Part shown: positions 9,544 to 15,444 of the stretch, piece by piece
Layout of the letters: each line of letters opens with the position of its first letter
Numbering within the stretch: position 1 is the stretch's first letter
Assembly (NCBI RefSeq): GCF_001742225.1
Contig: NZ_CP017076.1
Span: 1,596,501 to 1,660,500 of the forward strand
Length of the DNA stretch: 64,000 nucleotides
Reading direction: 5' to 3'
Source: Novosphingobium resinovorum
GTDB taxonomy: Bacteria; Pseudomonadota; Alphaproteobacteria; Sphingomonadales; Sphingomonadaceae
Position numbers and translations under genes: made by a program
The notes under the pieces: generated by a model
What the model was told of the DNA's origin: nothing
The model's input: only the letters and a program-made list of their open reading frames with translations
Database searches by the model: none

Positions 9544-9562
9544 GCAATTGCGACGCAATTGC
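9544..9562. promoter_or_regulatory. Tandem GCAATTGC boxes upstream of the STN-type receptor
   Basis: Two copies of the palindrome GCAATTGC start at 9544 and 9555, 11 bp apart, that is about one helical turn. They lie within 45 bp upstream of the receptor start. The phasing suggests a protein binding site or part of the promoter region; no known operator is assigned. The remaining FecR-receptor gap (9519-9661) is AT-rich. Confidence 0.35.
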
Positions 9563-9661
9563 GTGTTCAGAAGGAGGATGACTCAGGAAGGCGATTTTCC
9601 TGTGTGCCAAACAAAATAATTCAGAAAATTCCTTATTGTATTGACAAATAATGATTTATTT

Positions 9662-10666
9662 TCACCATTGTCTGGTCACGATGAGCAGCCAGGGCGTAAT
9701 TTGCTGCACCGCCCCGCCATAAGGGGAAACCATGAGGCTGAGGCTGCGAGCGGGGCGACGGGCATCGTAGACGCCAGTTACAGTTCGCTGACGCAGATCG
9801 CGATCCGCTAAAATGATCCGTCCGTTGAACCAGGGACGCAGTTCATCAATGGCGTCTTCAATCGTACGATTCTGAAGAATGATGGATCGTCGGCTCCAGG
9901 AACCCGTCAACTGGGGTATCTGATGCCCATGGGTGATGCCCTCCGTGCCATCGACACTGACCCAATCACCTGCCTGCAATAAGGCATTGCCGGTCTGGCT
10001 ATCTACGGCCACGCGGCCATGCAGCACGGCCACCGTTGCCCCACGCTTAATTTTGCGCACTTCAAATCCTGTGCCGAGGACGCGGGTTGATACGTCTCCC
10101 GCTGCCACGCGAAACACTCTGTGTGGATCGTGACGAACCTCAAACATCGCTCGTCCGGCCAGCAGCCTGACAGTGCGCTGGCCCGCACGATAATCGATGG
10201 CAACCGCGCTATCAGGCCCCAGTTCAATGTTAGAGCCGTCAGACAGTTGCACGGATTTCACCTCACCCGAACCGGTGACATGATCGGCTTCCATCCGGGT
10301 GACCATGGCGGGGCCGGCAAGGATAAGGCCGGCAACAGAGGCTGCCATGGCCATGGCAGCCTTCCCGTAATGCCTGCCAACGAAGTGTGCCGCCGCCCGC
10401 CGTCTGCCGCCTTTGAGCGTAGGAAGGGGCAGGGTGGCTGCATGCTGCGACACCGCGCCAAGCAGTCGGGCTGTTTCGCCCATTTCCTTCCACGCAGCAG
10501 CATGTGCCGAACTGGCCATAAGCCAATGCTCGAAACGCGTGGCCAACGATACGTCATCAGGTTCTTCACGCAGCGCGATGAACCAGTCTGCCGCCTGTCG
10601 CTCAGGCGTCTTGTCGCTCTCCATCAGGTGCTGGCCGGCCGATGATGGCCATGAAGCGGTGTCCAT
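9662..10666 (-). CDS. FecR-family anti-sigma/transmembrane sensor
   Basis: Inner-membrane sensor that holds its ECF sigma factor until the STN-type receptor signals. 334 aa. The N-terminal cytoplasmic FecR_N region (PERQAADWFIALREEPDD) has the conserved tryptophans; a single transmembrane helix lies near residues 105-125 (AMAMAASVAGLILAG). The periplasmic FecR domain contains VQLSDGSNIELGPDSAVAI and VLGTGFEVRK. A C-terminal segment (RPWFNGRIILADRDL) resembles the DUF4974/STN-contact region. The start may instead be ATG 10624 (MESDKTPERQ), since neither start has a clear ribosome site. Gene order sigma, FecR, receptor is standard. Confidence 0.92.
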   Translation of the reverse strand: MDTASWPSSAGQHLMESDKTPERQAADWFIALREEPDDVSLATRFEHWLMASSAHAAAWKEMGETARLLGAVSQHAATLPLPTLKGGRRRAAAHFVGRHYGKAAMAMAASVAGLILAGPAMVTRMEADHVTGSGEVKSVQLSDGSNIELGPDSAVAIDYRAGQRTVRLLAGRAMFEVRHDPHRVFRVAAGDVSTRVLGTGFEVRKIKRGATVAVLHGRVAVDSQTGNALLQAGDWVSVDGTEGITHGHQIPQLTGSWSRRSIILQNRTIEDAIDELRPWFNGRIILADRDLRQRTVTGVYDARRPARSLSLMVSPYGGAVQQITPWLLIVTRQW

Positions 10667-10723
10667 GATGAATAGATGATTGTGAGCACGATTTTTCCTG
10701 AACTTTATTGAACGCGCTCGATG

Positions 10724-11221
10724 TTAGAGCCCTAAACGCCTTTGCCGGTCGCAGATTTCCATGCCCTGCGCGATCAGATTTTGGGTATAGGACAGAGAGA
10801 GGCCAAGCTGTGCCGCGACATCCTTGAGCCTGAGGCCTTCAAAATGATAGAGGCGGATCGCTATCTTCTGGCGATCCGGCATGGCCTCGATCGCATCGAG
10901 CACAAGCTGCATTGCTTCCCGGCCCATGATCTGGGCTTCGACGGAGGGGCGCTCGTCGACGATATCGGGCATGTCTTCAGGAGCTAACGATGTTTCGCGG
11001 CGACGCCGGTTCCGTTCGAAAATCAGGTTGCGGATGACGCGCCTGACATATCCCACAGGTTCATGAATAATGGCGTTCTCGGCCTTGCGCTCCATCAGCA
11101 GCCAGGCATCGTGAACGATATCCTCCGCGCCTCGAACTTCGCCCGACACCTGCCGGGCGTACAAGACCAGCTTACCGAGATGTTCTTCATACAAGGCAAA
11201 GGGAGAGTGGGTTGGTTTCAA
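10724..11221 (-). CDS. ECF RNA polymerase sigma factor, FecI-like
   Basis: Iron-starvation type ECF sigma factor, 165 aa. Region 2 is seen at SGEVRGAEDIVHDAWLLME and RRVIRNLIFERNRRRR; region 4 helix-turn-helix at ALEDA-like positions reads LPDRQ-equivalent MPDRQKIAIRLYHFEGL followed by LKDVAAQLGLSLSYTQNLI. The frame begins at TTG 11221 with no clear ribosome site, so the start is uncertain, but the family domains are complete. It lies 57 bp upstream of the FecR gene and should direct transcription of the STN-type TonB receptor. The sequence does not reveal an iron-repressor site I can assign. Confidence 0.9.
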   Translation of the reverse strand: MKPTHSPFALYEEHLGKLVLYARQVSGEVRGAEDIVHDAWLLMERKAENAIIHEPVGYVRRVIRNLIFERNRRRRETSLAPEDMPDIVDERPSVEAQIMGREAMQLVLDAIEAMPDRQKIAIRLYHFEGLRLKDVAAQLGLSLSYTQNLIAQGMEICDRQRRLGL

Positions 11222-11299
11222 GGCCGGAAGCTCGGGTCACGCCTTGTTGGCGAGGGCGCGCCATGATTGGAGGGCGTAAATTCTGATCGCGGCCGGGGC

Positions 11300-12154
11300 T
11301 CAGATCTCGACGGCGAGATCATCGAAATCGGCCAGTGTACCGCCTTGCGCGATCAGTCTTTCATAGCTTTCGCGTCGCCGCAGATCGATTTCGCTGTTGC
11401 TGACTCCGCGCTTCCAATAGCCAGAGACGGCGACATCCCGCTTTTCCAACCCGGCGGACAGGAAATACTGCCGGATGGCCCGCATCTCACTGCGCTCGCC
11501 GGCGCCCCATAGAATGTGCGCAGCGGGGTCGTGAAGCGCTTCGGCCCTCTCAAGCAAGGCTGTGCCAGAGCGTCCGGCGCGGTTGCCAATCCTGTGCAGA
11601 ACCAGGCCGGGAATGGCCGGCAGTTCGGCGAATGCGGCAGAATCGTCGGTCAAAATCCATCCTTCGCCCGCCAGACCTTCCGGCCATTGTTGCATCAGCG
11701 CAAACAATGCCGGTATTCCCGAAGCATCCAAAAACAGCGCCACGCGTCGCCCATTCGCCTGAGGAATAATCAGATGCTGGCGCGGACCGACGATCGTAAA
11801 ACTGTCGCCGATTTTCAGGCTCGCTCCCCATTCCATCATGGGGCTGTCATGCGGATGCTGAACGATATCGAAATCGAACAGGGCAGTCTCGGGATCGTAT
11901 CGGCGGACGGTATATATGCGCGATGCCTGATCAGAACCGAGCAGGATGCGAAACGCGACATTAGGCAGGGACCATTCCGCCGCCAGTTCATCAGTTTCCA
12001 ACCGGGCTTTGATCCGCAACAGGCTTAGGCTCGGCCGAACCGCCGACACCACGGTTGCCGACACCTGTTGCAAGCCGCGATCATGCTCTGCTTCCCGCAG
12101 TTTACGGTCGGCATTCTCCGTCTCTGCTCCAGCTTGAACTCCTGGGCGCATCAT
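11300..12154 (-). CDS. Siderophore-interacting protein (FAD-dependent ferric-siderophore reductase, ViuB/SIP family)
   Basis: Cytoplasmic flavoprotein that releases iron from imported ferric siderophores by reduction. 284 aa. The FAD-binding motif RIYTVRRY is near residue 80; the HPHDSPMMEWGASLKIGD segment and the C-terminal WGAGERSEMRAIR and GYWKRGVSN motifs are those of the SIP family (family consensus YWRRG). The first 30 residues are charged and atypical. A CGGAG site precedes ATG 12154 by 5 nt. It is divergent from a TetR gene and lies 78 bp from the sigma-factor gene, so it probably supplies the reductive step for the ABC systems. In mycobacterial IrtA the same domain is fused to the transporter. 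Confidence 0.93.
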   Translation of the reverse strand: MMRPGVQAGAETENADRKLREAEHDRGLQQVSATVVSAVRPSLSLLRIKARLETDELAAEWSLPNVAFRILLGSDQASRIYTVRRYDPETALFDFDIVQHPHDSPMMEWGASLKIGDSFTIVGPRQHLIIPQANGRRVALFLDASGIPALFALMQQWPEGLAGEGWILTDDSAAFAELPAIPGLVLHRIGNRAGRSGTALLERAEALHDPAAHILWGAGERSEMRAIRQYFLSAGLEKRDVAVSGYWKRGVSNSEIDLRRRESYERLIAQGGTLADFDDLAVEI

Positions 12155-12173
12155 GCAAACTCCGGTATCCGAA

Positions 12174-12202
12174 TAATTAGTACCATGGGTATTACCTAAT
12201 TA
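12174..12202. promoter_or_regulatory. Candidate TetR operator between the SIP and TetR genes
   Basis: An imperfect palindrome with perfect 7-bp arms TAATTAG (12174-12180) and CTAATTA (12196-12202) lies in the only AT-rich stretch of the 92-bp divergent gap. Inside it is a second small palindrome, GGTATTACC (12188-12196). Placement between a TetR gene and its divergent neighbour is typical of an autoregulatory operator; binding is inferred. Confidence 0.45.
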
Positions 12203-12246
12203 AATGCGCCAGATAGTCCAGCAATCTTTTGCGAGTCGGTCGCAAT

Positions 12247-12852
12247 ATGTCCGCAATGACGCCTGAACCCTTGCGTCCACGGCGCGGACGCCCGCCGAGC
12301 ATCACGCGCGAGCGTATCGCGGCCATCGGGATCGAGATGGGACTGTCTGACCTGACATTCGTCGGCGTCGCGTCGCGCCTGGGGATAAGCCACAAGGCCC
12401 TATACAAGCATGTCCCCAGCATCGAGGCGCTCAGGGTGCTGGTGGCCGAGGAGATGTTCGGGAGCTGGTCGCTGCCTCCGGCCGACGAGGAAACGCTTGA
12501 GGCATATCTGCTGCGATTCAGCCAGTCGCTGCGGGATCTGGTGAGGTCGCATCCCGGTCTTGCCTGGTTTCTGGTCCGGCAAAAGGCAACTACCCCTGCG
12601 ATGATGGCGAAAATATACGCTCACCACGAAGCAGTTTCCTCGAAATACGAGATTTCTCTCGATAATGCCCGTTGGCTGCTATCTACGATCGCGCTGCATT
12701 GCATCGCGCTTGCAGATACCGTTTTTGCCATTGTGCGAGAGGAAGGCGGCGTGCCGGATCAAAGTGAACCCAGCGCGCTGGAAATCGACTTCGAGCTGGG
12801 GATGCGCGCCCTTATCATCGGGGTCATGGTGATGCTGGAAGGGCGCAGGTAG
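12247..12852 (+). CDS. TetR-family transcriptional regulator
   Basis: Probable repressor of the divergent siderophore-interacting protein gene and of itself. 201 aa from ATG 12247; the open frame extends to a TTG at 12229 but this adds only six residues. The N-terminal helix-turn-helix reads ITRERIAAIGIEMGLSDLTF then VASRLGISHKALYKHVPSIE, with the Leu/Tyr-x-H-V signature of TetR proteins. The C-terminal ligand domain is helical and resembles the AcrR-type C-terminal families; the effector is unknown. It is preceded by a candidate palindromic operator at 12174-12202. Confidence 0.88.
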   Translation: MSAMTPEPLRPRRGRPPSITRERIAAIGIEMGLSDLTFVGVASRLGISHKALYKHVPSIEALRVLVAEEMFGSWSLPPADEETLEAYLLRFSQSLRDLVRSHPGLAWFLVRQKATTPAMMAKIYAHHEAVSSKYEISLDNARWLLSTIALHCIALADTVFAIVREEGGVPDQSEPSALEIDFELGMRALIIGVMVMLEGRR

Positions 12853-13152
12853 CGTTTCAGGCACTGCACTTACACTGACCTCCGGATATCCTCGCGCCCG
12901 GCGCTTTGGCAACTTGCCCGAATCGCTTTCCACGAAGCCGTCATTTCGGAATCGGCCAGTCCATGGCATTCAGAACGGGAACCTGCCGGTCTGCACTTGC
13001 GAGCGTAAAATTGGCTGCTGAACGACCGGGAAGGGGCGTCTGCCGCTGGACCGCTTTCCGAGCTAAATCTTTGTAAGGCGGTCATTCTGCTTCCGAGCAG
13101 CGGCTTGCCGTCGCCAAATGGCTTGGACGGGTGGGGAGCGGACGTTGCGCTG
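12853..13152. other. Non-coding stretch downstream of the TetR gene
   Basis: About 300 bp without a credible gene. Short minus-strand frames here are Ser/Arg-rich and match no family. The stretch leads directly into the palindromic repeats at 13153 and 13276, so it is probably degraded intergenic sequence. Confidence 0.5.
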
Positions 13153-13229
13153 GCCCACCCCGTCCGGCTAGTTCGCTTCGCTCTCAAGCCTCCCGGCCCT
13201 CCCGCTTGCGGGAGGGGGCAGGGGTGGGC
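13153..13229. repeat. Palindromic GC-rich intergenic element
   Basis: Outer arms GCCCACCCC (13153-13161) and GGGGTGGGC (13221-13229) enclose an inner hairpin CCCTCCCGC / GCGGGAGGG (13197-13205 and 13208-13216). It would fold into a branched structure in RNA or single-stranded DNA. No second copy was seen in this window. Confidence 0.6.
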
Positions 13230-13275
13230 AAAGCGCTACGTCAGCTTTGGGGCGTATCCTGCCTCTCATGAAATT

Positions 13276-13352
13276 CGTCATTGCGAGCGCAGCGAAGCAA
13301 TCCAGGGCAGAGTTACACCGCCCTGGATTGCTTCGCTGCGCTCGCAATGACG
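13276..13352. repeat. Dispersed long inverted repeat, family A, copy 1
   Basis: Perfect 33-bp arms (13276-13308 and 13320-13352) beginning CGTCATTGCGAGCGCAGCGA, separated by an 11-nt loop. A copy with identical arms but a different loop lies at 28253-28329. It sits 28 bp from the stop codon of the truncated LysR gene. Confidence 0.9.
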
Positions 13353-13379
13353 AGGTGGGGAGCGGGTTGAAGGCGGTCC

Positions 13380-13661
13380 TCAACCACCCCTTTCCAGATA
13401 CGTCACCGCCCTCGACAGGCTGGCGAACCCCTCCTGCAGATCCGGCAGCGCCCGCGCCGCGCGCGGGGTGAGCGACAGGTCGCCCGGCCCGCGTCGGGGC
13501 CGGGCGAACAGCTCTGTCCCCAAATCCCTCTCCAGCCGCGCGACCAGCTGGCCGACGGCGGAGGGTGTCACCTGCAGTTCCCGCGCGGCGAGCGCGAAGC
13601 TGCGGTTGCGCGCCACCGCCTCGAAGGCGCGCAAGGCGTTCAGGGGATAAGGCCCCGTCAC
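13380..13661 (-). pseudogene. LysR-family regulator remnant (HTH domain only)
   Basis: 93 codons that begin like a GcvA-type LysR regulator (PLNALRAFEAVARNRSFALA, then LQVTPSAVGQLVARLERDLG and LFARPRRG) and end at TGA 13380 just after the winged helix and the start of the linker helix. LysR proteins are normally about 300 aa, so the whole co-inducer domain is missing. The break is 28 bp from inverted repeat 13276-13352, which suggests deletion or insertion at this point. It lies 30 bp downstream of the LLM monooxygenase gene on the same strand and could be the relic of its regulator. A functional short DNA-binding protein is possible but less likely. Confidence 0.75.
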
Positions 13662-13691
13662 TTTCCGTGCGCTTTCGTCAGGCGCGCGGGG

Positions 13692-15029
13692 TCACTCTGC
13701 GGCGACTGCGAGCGAGGCGGCGGCGTGGCGGTGCTCCGGGACCGGCAGGCCGAGGTGGCCGCGTAGGGTGCCGTGCGCGTATTCGGTGCGGAACAGGCCG
13801 CGGCTCTGCAGGATCGGCACGACCCGTTCGCGGAAAAGCGCGAACTCGTCCGGTGCACCGACGACGATGTTGAAGCCGTCCGCCGCGCGGCCGGTGAACC
13901 AGCGCTCGATTTCGTTCGCGATCGTCTCGGGCGAACCGACAAAGCCCTTGCCGCCTGGGTTCTGGCCGCGCTGGGCCGCCTGCCGCAAGGTCAGCTTCTC
14001 CTCGCGCGCGGTGCGGATGATCCGCTCGGCCGCGCCCTTGTAGCTGTTGAGCGTGACGCCGGTGAGATCGGGGAACGGTGCGTCCAGATCGTACTGGCTG
14101 AAGTCGTGGTAGTTGAACGCGCGGCCGAGCTGGACGAGCAGCTTGTCGATATCGAGGTTCTCCGCGCGCTCGCGCTCGATGCGGTGGGCTTCCTCATCCG
14201 TCTCGGCGATCAGCGGGAACAGGCCGGGGAGCACCTTGATCGCGTCCGCATCGCGGCCGAGCGCGGCGGCGCGCGCCTTGAGGTCGGCGTAGTACTGCTG
14301 GCCCGACGCGAAATCAGGGGAGGCGGCGAACGTGGCTTCGGCGATGTGCGCGCCCAGGTTGCGGCCTTCGTCGCTGTCGCCCGCCTGGAAGATCACCGGC
14401 TGGCCCTGCCGTGAGCGGGTGAGGGCCAGCGGCCCGGCCACCGCGAAATGGCGGCCCTTGTGGTCGAGGCGGTGCTGCTTGTCCTTGTGCAGGAACAGGC
14501 CCGATTGCTTGTCGCGCGGGAAGGCGTCATCTTCGTAGCTGTCCCATAGGCCCTGCACGACCTCGACGAATTCCTGCGCGCGTTCGTAGCGCACGGCGTG
14601 GTCGAAGTGCTCCTCCCGGCCATAGTTGCGTGCGGCGCCTTCGAGTCCGGTGGTCACCACGTTCCAGCCCGCGCGGCCCCGGCTGATGTGGTCGAGCGAA
14701 CCGAACTGGCGCGCCACGTTATAGGGCTCCCAGTAGCTCGTCGTCAGCGTGCCGACGAGGCCGATGCGCGAGGTGTGCCCGGCGACGGCGGAAAGCAGCG
14801 TCAGCGGCTCCAGCCGGTTGAGGAAGTGCGGCGAGGTGTCAGGCGTGATGAACGGGGAATCGACGATGAACACCAGGTCGAACTTGGCGTCCTCGGCGAG
14901 TTTCGCGTTGGTGATGTACCAGTCGATGTCGACGCTGGCATCGCCCGGCACGTCGGGATGGCGCCAGTTGTACTGATCGTTGCCTACGCCGGTAAGTATC
15001 GCGCCAAGATGAAGCTGCCGTTCGCTCAT
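13692..15029 (-). CDS. LLM-class flavin-dependent monooxygenase (NtaA/SnaA/DszA/SfnG family)
   Basis: Two-component FMNH2-dependent monooxygenase of the bacterial luciferase superfamily, 445 aa from ATG 15029 (the longer frame adds 26 unlikely residues). Seen are the N-terminal strand LHLGAILTGVG, NDQYNWRHPD, KLAEDAKFDLVFIVDSPF, SRGRAGWNVVTTGLEGAARN and a long insertion typical of the NtaA/DszA branch, ending FVGSPETIANEIERWF. Relatives oxidise nitrilotriacetate, dibenzothiophene sulfone or alkylsulfonates; the substrate cannot be assigned. It needs a separate flavin reductase; the one at 24189-24824 is distant and belongs to another group of genes. The divergent neighbour is a TonB receptor, suggesting uptake and oxidation of an organic nutrient. 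Confidence 0.9.
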   Translation of the reverse strand: MSERQLHLGAILTGVGNDQYNWRHPDVPGDASVDIDWYITNAKLAEDAKFDLVFIVDSPFITPDTSPHFLNRLEPLTLLSAVAGHTSRIGLVGTLTTSYWEPYNVARQFGSLDHISRGRAGWNVVTTGLEGAARNYGREEHFDHAVRYERAQEFVEVVQGLWDSYEDDAFPRDKQSGLFLHKDKQHRLDHKGRHFAVAGPLALTRSRQGQPVIFQAGDSDEGRNLGAHIAEATFAASPDFASGQQYYADLKARAAALGRDADAIKVLPGLFPLIAETDEEAHRIERERAENLDIDKLLVQLGRAFNYHDFSQYDLDAPFPDLTGVTLNSYKGAAERIIRTAREEKLTLRQAAQRGQNPGGKGFVGSPETIANEIERWFTGRAADGFNIVVGAPDEFALFRERVVPILQSRGLFRTEYAHGTLRGHLGLPVPEHRHAAASLAVAAE

Positions 15030-15444
15030 GAGATTGTACCCGTTCGTCGATGATGATGGGCCGAGCGTAATCGACGTGGACACCCGCGAATAACGAGGGT
15101 TTCCCATAGCGATATTCGCGGCGCTAAACGGACGCGATCAGTATGACCAATTCTCAAGCGAGGGCTGCGACTTCCAATTTGTCTGATCGACAGGCCGCCC
15201 ATACCCATCGCTTACCAGGTCAGGCCTCGGCGGCTATTTGACATCAAAACGCCGATATGAATGCCATGCTGGTGAGACATGCTGAAAAGGCCCTGCACGC
15301 TGCGACAGCGTGCGCGCCGGATGCACCCTGACCTCGGGGATATCCTTTTTCGAAAAACGACAGGTCGGGCCGGATTTCGCCGCTCCCGCAGCTTCCGTTC
15401 CGGGGGCCGGAGCGGTGCGCCCGACGCATATACAGGGGTGAACA
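15030..15444. other. Divergent intergenic region with a possible structured leader
   Basis: About 415 bp between the LLM monooxygenase and the double-barrel receptor. On the plus strand AGGTCAGG (15217-15224) can pair with CCTGACCT (15327-15334), enclosing a strong hairpin GCACGCTG / CAGCGTGC (15295-15313). A 24-codon frame starts at 15257. No known riboswitch class is recognised. Confidence 0.35.

Noticed and set aside
12870..13187. A 105-codon minus-strand frame downstream of the TetR gene
   Set aside because: Ser/Arg-rich, no ribosome site, partly overlaps the palindromic element at 13153-13229 and matches no family.
13276..13352. Family A inverted repeat as an intrinsic terminator
   Set aside because: The 33-bp perfect stem lacks a T-tract and recurs with identical arms at 28253, so it is a dispersed repeat, although it may influence transcript ends.
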